A DNA stretch of 64,000 nucleotides. Origin: Tsuneonella rigui (GTDB lineage Bacteria > Pseudomonadota > Alphaproteobacteria > Sphingomonadales > Sphingomonadaceae). Positions 1-8,868 of the stretch are shown here, piece after piece. Location: the NCBI RefSeq assembly GCF_003958625.1, contig NZ_RSEL01000028.1, forward strand, positions 229,501 to 293,500. Reading direction: 5' to 3'. The number at the start of each line of letters is the position of its first letter. The stretch's first letter is position 1. The translations under genes were made by a program, and so were the position numbers. Below the pieces are notes generated by a model. It was not told the origin of the DNA, searched no databases, and saw only the letters and a program-made list of their open reading frames with translations.

Positions 1-224
1 CGGCCAGTCACTTCCTGCAACTCGTCGATCCGCTCGGACGCCTCTGCCTTGGTCAGCTCGTTGTCGTATGCTTCGGGCTGCTTCGCTTCCTCGCTCAGCG
101 TCTTGAGGTAGCTCGCCTGCGCCCCGGTCATCGGTTCATCGCCGGTGACCCAGTCGGCGGGGTCCTTCTCCGCGTTGGACACGGGCTCGCTCTTGGGATG
201 CTCGGTGGGTGTCTGGACAGTCAT
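1..224 (-). CDS. DUF3072 domain protein (3' part cut by window edge)
   Basis: Leftward gene whose C-terminal end lies outside the window. The ATG at 224 follows a good Shine-Dalgarno, CAAAGGAG. The translation opens MTVQTPTEHPKSEP and contains DPADWVTGDEPMTGAQASY and LTKAEASERIDELQ. This is the recognisable DUF3072 signature: a short acidic protein with a predicted helical C-terminal half of the SAP-like 'KAEAS..ID' type. The family has no established biochemical role. The gene diverges from the DUF3667 gene at 314, so the 90 bases between them must hold both promoters. Family assignment is from the motif and is fairly secure; function is unknown. Confidence 0.8.
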   Translation of the reverse strand, partial: MTVQTPTEHPKSEPVSNAEKDPADWVTGDEPMTGAQASYLKTLSEEAKQPEAYDNELTKAEASERIDELQEVTG

Positions 225-313
225 CGATCAAACTCCTTTGCCCGGTGAAACCCGTGAGGTTCGTGCTTTGTTCCGGCTGGCAACCGGCGCGCCAGTGAGG
301 CAGAACGCGGGGC

Positions 314-1366
314 ATGACGGGGGATATCGAGAGCATCACCGGCGGCCTCGCCGACATCGGCACCGGCGCGGCGGTCGCAGGCGCGATCGAGCGTGAGCGG
401 GGCGGTGGCGACGGCCACACGCACGAGGGCGCCTGCCTCAACTGCGGAGCGGAGCTGGTCGGCCCGCACTGCCACGCTTGCGGCCAGCGGGCGCACGTCC
501 ACCGGACATTGGGCGCGTTCTTTCATGACCTGCTCCACGGGGTCCTGCACTTCGAGGGCAAGACCTGGCGCACGATCCCGATGCTGGCATGGAAGCCCGG
601 GCAACTGACCCGCGAGTACATCGACGGCCGCCGCGCGCGCTATGTCAGTCCGATCGCGCTGTTCCTGTTCGTGGTGTTCCTGAGCTTCGCGCTGTTCAGC
701 ATGCTCGGCGGGCTCGATCCCGAAACTTCCGACCTCAGCGCGCCCAAGTCCGCGTACGCCGAAAACCAGAAGCGCATCGCCGAGATCGAGGCGCAACTAC
801 CCAAGGCCGACACGCGGGAGAAGGCGCGGCTGGAGAAGAAGCTCACCTCGCTGAAGCAGGACCAGCAGGCGATGAAGCAGGTGGTCGGCTCGGTCCAATC
901 CGACTTCGAGGAGGGCTTCACGGAAACGCCGATTCCCAAGGATACCAAGCTCGGCCAGGCGATCGACCATGTGCGCGAGAACCCGCAACTGGCGATCTAC
1001 AAGGCGCAGACCAGCGCCTACAAATACAGCTGGATGCTGATCCCGCTGAGCGTGCCGTTCGTGTGGCTGCTGTTCCCGTTCAACCGCCGCTTCAAGGGCT
1101 ACGATCACACGGTGTTCGTGACCTACTCTATCAGCTTCATGATCGCGCTGGTCGCGGTCGCCAGCCTGCTGTTCTACGTCAACGCGGGCGCGGCGGGCGG
1201 GCTGCTGCTGCTCTACGCGCCCTACCACATGTACCGGCAGCTACGCGGCACCTACGGCGTCAGCCGGTTCGGCGGGATTTGGCGCATGCTGGTGTTGAGC
1301 CTGTTCGCGTGGGTGGCGATCGGGCTGTTCGCCGGCCTGATTACCTGGATGGCGATGGGGCACTAG
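314..1366 (+). CDS. DUF3667 family membrane protein with N-terminal zinc-ribbon
   Basis: A 350-residue protein. Residues about 38-60 carry two CxxC pairs (CLNCGAEL, CHACGQ), a zinc-ribbon-like head. The stretch FFHDLLHGVLHFEGKTW followed by PGQLTREYIDGRRARYVSPI is the DUF3667 hallmark. About five hydrophobic helices follow, near residues 113-135, 241-258, 268-292, 297-310 and 325-347. A charged coiled-coil-like segment (residues 150-205, rich in E, K and Q) sits between helix 1 and helix 2. DUF3667 proteins are inner-membrane proteins of unknown function. The start is the first ATG in frame and lacks a strong Shine-Dalgarno, so it could shift by a few codons. It converges on gdhA. Confidence 0.8.
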   Translation: MTGDIESITGGLADIGTGAAVAGAIERERGGGDGHTHEGACLNCGAELVGPHCHACGQRAHVHRTLGAFFHDLLHGVLHFEGKTWRTIPMLAWKPGQLTREYIDGRRARYVSPIALFLFVVFLSFALFSMLGGLDPETSDLSAPKSAYAENQKRIAEIEAQLPKADTREKARLEKKLTSLKQDQQAMKQVVGSVQSDFEEGFTETPIPKDTKLGQAIDHVRENPQLAIYKAQTSAYKYSWMLIPLSVPFVWLLFPFNRRFKGYDHTVFVTYSISFMIALVAVASLLFYVNAGAAGGLLLLYAPYHMYRQLRGTYGVSRFGGIWRMLVLSLFAWVAIGLFAGLITWMAMGH

Positions 1367-1373
1367 CGCCCCA
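1356..1373 (+). terminator. Small GC hairpin at the DUF3667 stop codon
   Basis: TGGGGC (1356-1361) and GCCCCA (1368-1373) form a 6-bp perfect stem around the TAG stop, with a 6-base loop. It lies between the convergent ends of the DUF3667 gene and gdhA, where a two-way terminator would be expected. There is no T-tract, so the call is weak. Confidence 0.25.
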
Positions 1374-1388
1374 CCGCCTCCGGCAGCG

Positions 1389-2741
1389 TCAGACCACCCC
1401 AAACGCCAGCATCGCATCGGCGACCTTCTTGAAGCCGGCGATGTTGGCGCCCTTCACGTAGTCGACGTGCCCGCCCTGCACGCCGTATTCGAGGCAGCGG
1501 CCGTGGATGCCGTCCATGATGTCGCGGAGCATGATCTGCAGCTCCTCAACCTTCCAGCTGCGGCGTTCGGAGTTCTGGCTCATCTCCAGGCCCGACACCG
1601 CGACCCCGCCCGCGTTGGCGGCCTTGCCCGGCGCGAACAGGATTTTCGCGTCCTTGAACGCGTGCACGCCGTCGAGCGTGGTCGGCATGTTGGCGCCTTC
1701 CGACACCGCCATGCAGCCGTTGGCGATCAGCGCGCGGGCGCCCTCGACCGGCAGCTCGTTCTGCGTGGCGCAGGGTAGCGCGACATCGCACGGCACGTCC
1801 CATGGGGTCTTGCCCGCGTGGAAGGTCGCGCCGGTGAATTCCTTGGCGTAATCCTCGATCCGCCCGCGGCGATGGGTCTTGTGCGCCTTCACCCAGTCGA
1901 TCTTCTCCTGCGTGAACCCGTCGGGATCGTGGATGAAGCCGCCCGAGTCCGACAGCGTGACCGGCTTGGCGCCGAGCTGCACCAGCTTCTCCGCCGCGTG
2001 CGTCGCGACGTTGCCCGAACCCGAGACGACCGCGGTCTTTCCGGCGATCTCCAGCCCTTTGTGCTTGAGCATGTTGTCGAGGAAATAGACCGCGCCATAC
2101 CCGGTCGCTTCGGGCCGGATCATCGAGCCGCCGTATTCGAGGCCCTTGCCGGTCAGCACCCCGGTGAACTGGTTGGTGATGCGCTTGTACTGGCCGAACA
2201 TGTAGCCGATCTCGCGCCCGCCGACGCCGATGTCGCCCGCCGGCACGTCGATGTCGGCGCCGATGTGGCGATAGAGCTCGGTCATGAAGCTCTGGCAGAA
2301 GCGCATGATCTCGCGCACGCTCTTGCCCTTGGGGTTGAAGTTCGATCCGCCCTTGCCGCCGCCCATCGGCAGGCCGGTGAGCGCATTCTTGAAGGTCTGC
2401 TCGAACGCGAGGAACTTCAGCACGCTTTCGGTCACGCTTGGGTGGAAGCGGATGCCGCCCTTGTAGGGGCCGATCGCGTTGTTGTTCTGCACCCGCCAGC
2501 CGCGCTGGACGCGGACGTTGCCGTTGTCGTCTTCCCAGCACACCCGGAAGCTGACGATCCGGTCGGGCTCGGCGATCCGGCGCAATATCTGCTGCTCGTG
2601 GTACTCTTCCTTGTCGGCGATGAATTCGAAGATGTCCTGCGCCACCTCCTGCACCGCCTGGACGAATTCCGGCTGGCCCGGATTGCGGCGATTCACGCCG
2701 TTCATGAAAGTCGCGAAGTCGACGTGATCGGAAACCGCCAT
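1389..2741 (-). CDS. gdhA: NADP-specific glutamate dehydrogenase
   Basis: Catalyses reductive amination of 2-oxoglutarate with ammonium and NADPH to glutamate in the cytoplasm. The 450-residue length matches the hexameric bacterial and fungal NADP enzymes. Visible motifs are the substrate-binding GGGKGGSNFNPKGKS (residues about 126-140) with its essential Lys, PAGDIGVGGREIGYMFGQYK (about 166-185), and the dinucleotide-binding SGSGNVATHAAEKL (about 240-253). The C-terminal SQNSERRSWK helix of the family is also present. The ATG at 2741 follows GGGGGAGAA. The gene stands alone between the DUF3667 gene and the CHAT operon, which is divergent from it. Assignment is secure. Confidence 0.97.
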   Translation of the reverse strand: MAVSDHVDFATFMNGVNRRNPGQPEFVQAVQEVAQDIFEFIADKEEYHEQQILRRIAEPDRIVSFRVCWEDDNGNVRVQRGWRVQNNNAIGPYKGGIRFHPSVTESVLKFLAFEQTFKNALTGLPMGGGKGGSNFNPKGKSVREIMRFCQSFMTELYRHIGADIDVPAGDIGVGGREIGYMFGQYKRITNQFTGVLTGKGLEYGGSMIRPEATGYGAVYFLDNMLKHKGLEIAGKTAVVSGSGNVATHAAEKLVQLGAKPVTLSDSGGFIHDPDGFTQEKIDWVKAHKTHRRGRIEDYAKEFTGATFHAGKTPWDVPCDVALPCATQNELPVEGARALIANGCMAVSEGANMPTTLDGVHAFKDAKILFAPGKAANAGGVAVSGLEMSQNSERRSWKVEELQIMLRDIMDGIHGRCLEYGVQGGHVDYVKGANIAGFKKVADAMLAFGVV

Positions 2742-2930
2742 CGGTATTCTCCCCCTGCAAATGGTCGCGACTCGCCGGGCCCGCCTTTTTTGGGAGAATG
2801 CATCGCAGAACCCGCGCGCTTGGCAAGGCCCGCCGATTGACCTTGCGACACTGGCGGCTTGCCCCCGCGCGCGCCATGATGCAGGTTGCGCGCGCCCCTT
2901 CGGAGTCGCGTTCTGGGAGGGAAAATCGAC

Positions 2931-5900
2931 GTGCGGTCCACACTACTTCCGCTCGCTGCCATCATCGCCCTTGCGGGCGTCGGCGCGCCCGCTGGGGCCA
3001 GCGCCCCGTCGCCGCTTGCCGGCGAGAGCTTCGCCATCGGCAACGCCGGCGCGGTGTGCGAGGCGCAGGGCGTCCGCTTGGGCGAAGCGCGCACCTCGCT
3101 GTTCGACCGCAAGTGGGCGCTCATCTGCCGCGACGTGAACCGGCCCGTGGGGTCCGCCTATAGCTGGCGCTCGGGCGATGGCGCCCTCGCGCGCGTCGCG
3201 GGCGACCGCCCTGCCCCTTTATCCTGCGACGCGGCGCTGCCCGCCGATGGTCTGCCCTCCGGCACCACCGTCAGCCGGTGCCGCGAGAGCGGCGGACTCG
3301 AATGGGTGGTCTACATGGCGCCCGGCAAGGGACGCACGACGGTGGTCGAGGGGATCGCCGCCTACGACAGCGCGCTGCGGCTCGCGCTCGCCAGCATCGT
3401 GCAGGACCAGGTCGTACCTGGGACGGTCGACATCGTCACCACCGGGGGCAGCGGCTCGCTCGCGCAGGCGCGCGCCAGCCTGGGTGAAGCGGACCTGCTG
3501 ATCGGCCAGGGCTACCGCCAGAACAACGCCGGGGACTTCAGCGGCGCGGAGGAATACTTTCGGCCCGACCTGGTCGCCGCGACCAGCGGGAACACCGAGC
3601 TCGCGACCAGCCGGCACGAAGTGATCGTCAACCGTGCGCTGCAGCTCAGCAACATGGGGCGCTATCAGGAAGCCGCGCGGGTGTTCGGCGAGGCGCGCGC
3701 GATGGGCCTGCGCGATCCGATCCAGTCGCGCCTGTTGCGCAATTTCGAGGCGATCGACGCGATCAACCGCGGCCAATTGGCTGAGGCGCGGACAATCCTC
3801 GTGCGGCCGGTGCCCGAGCTGGTCGATCCCGTCGCGACCAGCGATGGCTCGGTTGCGATCGACAAGGTTTTGTCGAACGGGCTCAATGCAGGCCTGTCCG
3901 CCGGCCTGACCGATGCGGTCGCGCAGGACAATCACCTGACCACGCCGGAGCGCGCCGCGATCATCGATGCGCAGGCGCTGCAGCTCTCCGCGACCGCCGA
4001 CCGGCTTGAAGGCAAGTCCGCCGAGGCGCTGACCAAGTTGGCGCAGGCGCGCGAACAGATTGCCGCGATCCGGCAGGGTCGCGTGGTCTCCGCCGCCCGG
4101 CTCGAAGCGCAACTGATGAGCGAGATGGCCCTGTCGCACGAGGCGCTGGGCCAGAACGACCAGGCGCAGGCGCTGCTGCGCCAGTCGCTCGCGCTGACCG
4201 AGCTGCGCTACCCGGAAACCGCCTCGGTCAGCGCCGCCAAGGCGCGGCTGGCGGCGTTCCTGACGCGTCACGGAGACCAAGCCCAGGCGATGGGTCTGTA
4301 CCGCGAGATCGTCGCCAAGACCCAGGGCGACAAGGCCGCGCTGGTCGGCCTCGAGAACCAGCTCGCACCCTATTTCGACATGCTGGTGGCAGGCGCGCCG
4401 CAGAATCCCGCGCTGGTGTCGGACATGTTCGCCGCCGCGCAATTGATCGAACGGCCGGGCGCCGCGCAAACGCTCGGCCAGCTCGCGCGCCGGCTCGCCG
4501 CGGGTGACGGCCAGGCATCCGACCTGTTCCGCCGCGAAGGCTCGGTCCGGCGCGAGCTCAACCGGCTCGACCTGACGCTCGCCCAGGTGGAGGCACCGGG
4601 CGCGGCGGCGGCGGACCCGGCCGCGGTCGCCGAGTTGCAAGCGCGCCGTGCCCGGCTCGCCGGGTCGCAGCTCGAGATTCTCTCAGCGCTGTCGGCCTAT
4701 CCCGCCTACCGCTCGCTGTCGCACGATTACCTGACGGCTGACGAGATGCGCGGGCTGCTGGGGCCGCAGGAGGCCTATCTCGAACTCGCCCAGATCGGCG
4801 ACGCGATGTACGCGGTGTACCTGTCCCCCGAGCGCTCGACCGCATGGAAGGTCGGCGCGAGCGCGGACGAGGTTTCCGCGCTGGTGAGCAAGCTGCGCGA
4901 TTCGATCTCGGTCACCGTCGGCGGCGTCAACGCCACCTATCCGTTCGACGTCGACGCAGCGCGCACGCTGTTCGAAGCGATCATGGGCCCGGTCGCCGGC
5001 GACCTCGGGAATGTGAAGCACCTCGTGTTCGAACCCGACGGGGCGCTGATGGAACTGCCGCCCAACCTGCTGATCGCCGACCAGGCGACGGTCGATGCCT
5101 ATCACCAGCGGGTGGCGTCGGGCGGCGACGAGTACGATTTCCGCGGCGTCGGCTGGCTCGGCCGCGGCCGCTCGATCAGCACCGCGCTGTCGCCCGCCAG
5201 CTTCCGCGACGCACGCAAGGCGCCTTCATCGAAGGCGGGCGCGCTGTACCTCGGGCTGGGCCAGAACCAGCCGGTCGGCCCGGTCACCCAGGCCTCGCTT
5301 GTGCGCAGCGCCGACACCGCCGAAGCCGGCTGCCAGGTGCCGCTGGCGGCGTGGAACCGCCCGATCTCGGCCGAAGAGCTGGTGTTCGCGAGCCAGGAAT
5401 TGGGAGCGGCCCGCTCGTCTCTCATCACCGGTGCGGCTTTCACCGACACCGCGATCGAGCAGCGCCCCGATCTCGACAACTACCGCATCGTCCACTTCGC
5501 GACGCACGGCATCGTTACTCCGAGCAAGCCGGCCTGCCCGGTCAGCCCGGCGCTGCTGACATCGTTTGGTGGTCCCGGTTCGGACGGCCTGCTGCAGTTC
5601 GGCGAAATCTTCGACCTCAAGCTCGATGCCGATCTGGTCATCCTCTCGGCGTGCAACACCGCGAGCCTGGCCGGGCTCGAGGCGACTCAGGCGGCCGGTG
5701 TCGAGGGTGGCGGCGGCCAGGCATTGGACGGCCTGGTGCGCGCGTTCATCGGCGCCGGCGGGCGGCAGGTGATCGCAAGCCACTGGCCGGCGCCCGACGA
5801 GTACCAGGCGACCAAGCGCCTGTTCGAAAGCTTCTTCGCCGCGCCGCAATCGCTCGGCACAGGTGAAGCGCTGCTCGCGGCAGAAACCAAGCTGATGGAC

Positions 5901-5984
5901 GACGCCGAGACTTCACACCCGTTCTACTGGGCGGGCTTTGCGCTGATCGGCGACGGCGAGCAGCCACTGTTCCACGGGAACTGA
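2931..5984 (+). CDS. TPR-CHAT domain protein (caspase-like protease fold), exported
   Basis: A 1017-residue protein. I place the start at GTG 2931, with GGGAGGG just upstream, because the product then opens directly with a signal peptide (VRSTLLPLAAIIALAGVGAP...ASA). An ATG at 2886 would add 15 residues before it. The middle (about 180-480) is a helical TPR-like array. The last 380 residues form a CHAT domain. The catalytic dyad is intact: His in VHFATHG (residue 859) and Cys in LSACNTA (residue 908), so an active periplasmic or exported protease is plausible. The adenylate cyclase starts 16 bases downstream, and the two-partner secretion pair follows. CHAT genes next to TpsB/TpsA exoproteins are known in other phyla. 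The substrate is unknown; TpsA is an obvious guess. Confidence 0.9.
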   Translation: MRSTLLPLAAIIALAGVGAPAGASAPSPLAGESFAIGNAGAVCEAQGVRLGEARTSLFDRKWALICRDVNRPVGSAYSWRSGDGALARVAGDRPAPLSCDAALPADGLPSGTTVSRCRESGGLEWVVYMAPGKGRTTVVEGIAAYDSALRLALASIVQDQVVPGTVDIVTTGGSGSLAQARASLGEADLLIGQGYRQNNAGDFSGAEEYFRPDLVAATSGNTELATSRHEVIVNRALQLSNMGRYQEAARVFGEARAMGLRDPIQSRLLRNFEAIDAINRGQLAEARTILVRPVPELVDPVATSDGSVAIDKVLSNGLNAGLSAGLTDAVAQDNHLTTPERAAIIDAQALQLSATADRLEGKSAEALTKLAQAREQIAAIRQGRVVSAARLEAQLMSEMALSHEALGQNDQAQALLRQSLALTELRYPETASVSAAKARLAAFLTRHGDQAQAMGLYREIVAKTQGDKAALVGLENQLAPYFDMLVAGAPQNPALVSDMFAAAQLIERPGAAQTLGQLARRLAAGDGQASDLFRREGSVRRELNRLDLTLAQVEAPGAAAADPAAVAELQARRARLAGSQLEILSALSAYPAYRSLSHDYLTADEMRGLLGPQEAYLELAQIGDAMYAVYLSPERSTAWKVGASADEVSALVSKLRDSISVTVGGVNATYPFDVDAARTLFEAIMGPVAGDLGNVKHLVFEPDGALMELPPNLLIADQATVDAYHQRVASGGDEYDFRGVGWLGRGRSISTALSPASFRDARKAPSSKAGALYLGLGQNQPVGPVTQASLVRSADTAEAGCQVPLAAWNRPISAEELVFASQELGAARSSLITGAAFTDTAIEQRPDLDNYRIVHFATHGIVTPSKPACPVSPALLTSFGGPGSDGLLQFGEIFDLKLDADLVILSACNTASLAGLEATQAAGVEGGGGQALDGLVRAFIGAGGRQVIASHWPAPDEYQATKRLFESFFAAPQSLGTGEALLAAETKLMDDAETSHPFYWAGFALIGDGEQPLFHGN

Positions 5985-6000
5985 GCGCGGCTGCACAGTC

Positions 6001-8037
6001 ATGAGCGACGGGTTGGCAGGCGGCATCGTCCGGCGCGGCTGGCGCAATGTGCGCGAGGCGGGCCCGCGCCGGCTGGCGCTGACCGGAGTACTTCTTCTCA
6101 TTGCGCTGATCATCGCGCGCTTCGGCTGGGGTTTTTCGGCCGACAGCGAATTGCCCGGCATCAGCCCGGCGGAGCGGGCGATGTACGACTTCCGCACCTA
6201 CGTGGTGGCCGACCGCCACCGGCTGGACCAGGACCCGCGGGTGCTGATGGTGGTTTATGACGACCAGACGCTGGCCCAGGTGCGCAAGCGCTCTCCGCTC
6301 GACCGCGGGCTGTTGGCAAAAGTGCTCACCAATCTCGACACGATGGGCGCGAAGGCGATCGGGATCGATATCCTGTTCGACCAGCCGCAGGATGAGGACG
6401 ACCAACTTGCCGCCGCGCTGCGGGGGATGAAGACCCCGGTCGCGGTCGGCTATGCCGATCTCGCCACCAACGCGGGCAACATCGGCTACGATCAGGACCG
6501 GTACCTCAAGAGCTTCCTGGCGCGCCTCGAAGGATCGCGGTCGAAACCGGCGAGCGTGCGCCTGAGCGATCGCTTCGGCGTGACCCGGCAATGGCCGGAA
6601 ATACGCGCCGATCTCCCTCCCGTGCTCGGGCGCCGCATGCTGGAAGAGGCGGGCGACGGCACGAAGACTCTGCCCGGTTATACGGGTTCGATCGTCTACC
6701 GCCTGCCGCGCGACCGCGACATGCCGGTCATTCCGCAAATGCCGATCCAGACGTTTCTCGACCCCTCGGTTGCGGAATATCTCGCGCCGGCGGTGGCCGG
6801 GCGGTACATTCTGATCGGCGGCGACATCGTCGATATCGACCGCGTCGCCACTCCCTTGAGCGAGGCGGCCGGCACCCCGCAGCCGCCGGGGCTGAAGGTC
6901 CACGCCGAGATGATCGCGCAGATGCTCGACGGTAAAGCGCTTCCGCAGCCGATGGGCATCACCTTGTGGGCGTTCGCGCTGCTGTTCATTCTGATGGCCG
7001 TGCTCACTGGCCTGCTCGAATGGGGCAGCTGGCGCATCTATGCACTGCTCGGCGCGCAGTTCGTGGTCATGCTGGGCATTCCGTTCGCGATGCAGTGGAA
7101 CGGGGTCGACACTTACGGCCTGCCCGCGGTCGGCTGGGTGCTCGGCTGGATTCTCGCCTTTACCGCGGTCACCTCCGCGGCGCGCACTGCCGGCGCGGTG
7201 CAGCGCAACTTCGCACAAGGCGCGCTCGGCAAGTACCTGCCGCAGGACATCGCGCAGGAGATTATCGAGCGGCCCGAGCTGCTCGCGCTGCATGGAGAGA
7301 AGAAAGACATCTTCGTGGTCTTCAGCGATCTCGAGGGGTTCACCAAGATGAGCCACGCGCTGAAGCCCGAACAGGTCGCCAAGCTGGTCAACCGCTACCT
7401 GTCGATGCTGAGCAAGGTGGTGCTCGACCACGGCGGGGTGCTCGACAAGTTCGTCGGCGACGCGGTGGTCGCGTTCTGGGGCGCGCCGATCGCGCGGGAG
7501 GACGACGGGGAGCGCGCGGCGCGGGCCGCTTACGCGCTGTGGCAGGCGGGCGAGGCGTTCCGCGAGGAGGTCGCCAAGTCCGACCCGTCGCTGCCGAAGA
7601 TCGGCAAGACCCGCGTCGGCTTGCACTATGGCGAGGCGGTGGTCGGCAACTTCGGGGGCGAGAACCGCATCCAGTATACCGCGCTCGGGGACAGCATGAA
7701 CACCGCGGCACGTCTCGAGGCCGCCAACAAGGCGCTCGAGTCGAATGTCCTCGCTAGCCGCGAGGCGGTCGAGCGCAGCCGACTCGACTGGTGGCGGCCA
7801 ATGGGCAAAGTGGTGCTGCGCGGCCGCGCCAAAGCGGTCGAGGTGTTTGCACCCGCACCCGAATGGGCGGCCGCCGAGCGCGAAGACCTTGCCGCCGCGC
7901 TCGCGGAGGACGACCCGGAACGGGCCGCAGACAAAATAAAACCGCTCGCGGAGCGCTATCCGACTGACAGCGCCCTCGAAAATTTGCTACGCAGGACTCG
8001 ATCACTGAATGAGGAGGGGGCCTATGTGGTCTCGTAA
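6001..8037 (+). CDS. CHASE2-domain class III adenylate cyclase
   Basis: A 678-residue inner-membrane receptor cyclase that would make cAMP from ATP. One N-terminal helix (about 25-45) is followed by a periplasmic CHASE2 sensor (about 50-305, with VLMVVYDDQTL, GAKAIGIDILFDQPQ and ILIGGDIVDIDR). Three more helices (about 319-339, 347-366 and 377-396) lead to the cytoplasmic catalytic domain (about 430-640). The metal-binding Asp residues are in VFSDLEGFT and KFVGDAVVAF. The purine-specifying pair appears as Lys in LDKFVGD and Thr in QYTALGD, the class IIIb adenylate-cyclase pattern. The CHAT gene ends 16 bases upstream, and the last 14 bases overlap the next gene. The ligand sensed by CHASE2 is unknown. 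Confidence 0.93.
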   Translation: MSDGLAGGIVRRGWRNVREAGPRRLALTGVLLLIALIIARFGWGFSADSELPGISPAERAMYDFRTYVVADRHRLDQDPRVLMVVYDDQTLAQVRKRSPLDRGLLAKVLTNLDTMGAKAIGIDILFDQPQDEDDQLAAALRGMKTPVAVGYADLATNAGNIGYDQDRYLKSFLARLEGSRSKPASVRLSDRFGVTRQWPEIRADLPPVLGRRMLEEAGDGTKTLPGYTGSIVYRLPRDRDMPVIPQMPIQTFLDPSVAEYLAPAVAGRYILIGGDIVDIDRVATPLSEAAGTPQPPGLKVHAEMIAQMLDGKALPQPMGITLWAFALLFILMAVLTGLLEWGSWRIYALLGAQFVVMLGIPFAMQWNGVDTYGLPAVGWVLGWILAFTAVTSAARTAGAVQRNFAQGALGKYLPQDIAQEIIERPELLALHGEKKDIFVVFSDLEGFTKMSHALKPEQVAKLVNRYLSMLSKVVLDHGGVLDKFVGDAVVAFWGAPIAREDDGERAARAAYALWQAGEAFREEVAKSDPSLPKIGKTRVGLHYGEAVVGNFGGENRIQYTALGDSMNTAARLEAANKALESNVLASREAVERSRLDWWRPMGKVVLRGRAKAVEVFAPAPEWAAAEREDLAAALAEDDPERAADKIKPLAERYPTDSALENLLRRTRSLNEEGAYVVS

Positions 8038-8755
8038 CCGTCGTCCGCTTCTGGCTCTGGCCGCGATTGCCGCGGCTGCCATGCCGGTCGCCAGCGCCCA
8101 GGCCGGCGTCGTCGTCGCTTCGAGCGGGCCGTCCGCCAAGACTTACCCGGTCGGCAAGAAGCTCGCCGCAACCGACAAGGTCGTATTGCAGAACGGCGAC
8201 ACCCTGACCGTGCTCGACGAGAAGGGCACCCGGGTGTTCAAGGGCCCGGTGACCGCTTCGCTCGCCGCGCGCACCGGCGCCGACCGCAGCGGCACTTTCG
8301 CCCTGCTCACCCGCCAGCGCTCGGCGAGCAAGGTGCGCACCGGGGCCGTGCGCGGCGACGAGGAGGGCCCGATCACGCGTCCCAACCTGTGGTACGTCGA
8401 TGTCCGCGAATCGGGTCCGATGTGCCTCGCCAATCCCGCCGAAGTACGCCTGTGGCGTCCCGCCACCACCGGCGAGGCGCTTTATGCGATCGGCCCCGAC
8501 GGCGCCAAGGCCAGCAGCAAGGCGGCCTTCGGTGACGGCGAGATGCTGACGGTGTGGGATCTCAGCCAGTCGCCGGTCACGGATGGCGCGAAGTACGTGG
8601 TCGCCGGGCAGAACGGGACCCCCAGCGAGATCACCTTCCACGTGCTCGACAGCGTGCCCGCCGCGCCCGAGGATCTGGCGCTCAAGCTGATCGAAAAGGG
8701 CTGCACCGCCCAGCTCGACGTGCTGTCGACGGCGATGTCCACCGCCGACGGCTGA
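8024..8755 (+). CDS. Secreted protein of unknown function in the CHAT/CHASE2/TPS operon
   Basis: A 243-residue protein with a clear signal peptide (MWSRNRRPLLALAAIAAAAMP, cleavage likely after ASAQA). I chose ATG 8024 because GAGGAGGGGG lies 4-13 bases upstream; an in-frame ATG at 8009 has no ribosome site. The gene overlaps the cyclase stop by 14 bases, suggesting translational coupling. Residues 30-90 (TYPVGKKL, VVLQNGDTLTVLDEKGTRVFKG) look like a small beta domain reminiscent of FecR or SH3-like folds. The second half has WYVDVRESGPMCLA and VRLWRP. I recognise no defined family. Its position between the cyclase and TpsB suggests a periplasmic accessory or sensor of the secretion module. 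Confidence 0.75.
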   Translation: MWSRNRRPLLALAAIAAAAMPVASAQAGVVVASSGPSAKTYPVGKKLAATDKVVLQNGDTLTVLDEKGTRVFKGPVTASLAARTGADRSGTFALLTRQRSASKVRTGAVRGDEEGPITRPNLWYVDVRESGPMCLANPAEVRLWRPATTGEALYAIGPDGAKASSKAAFGDGEMLTVWDLSQSPVTDGAKYVVAGQNGTPSEITFHVLDSVPAAPEDLALKLIEKGCTAQLDVLSTAMSTADG

Positions 8756-8868
8756 ATTCTTTTCGCGACTCGGTCGCGCCAACAGGTCGCTCACGGGGCA
8801 ACGACCCCGCCCGATGAAATAGGGAAACCTCGCGGCGAACAACGCCAGCGGGGAATGAGGAGGATCGA

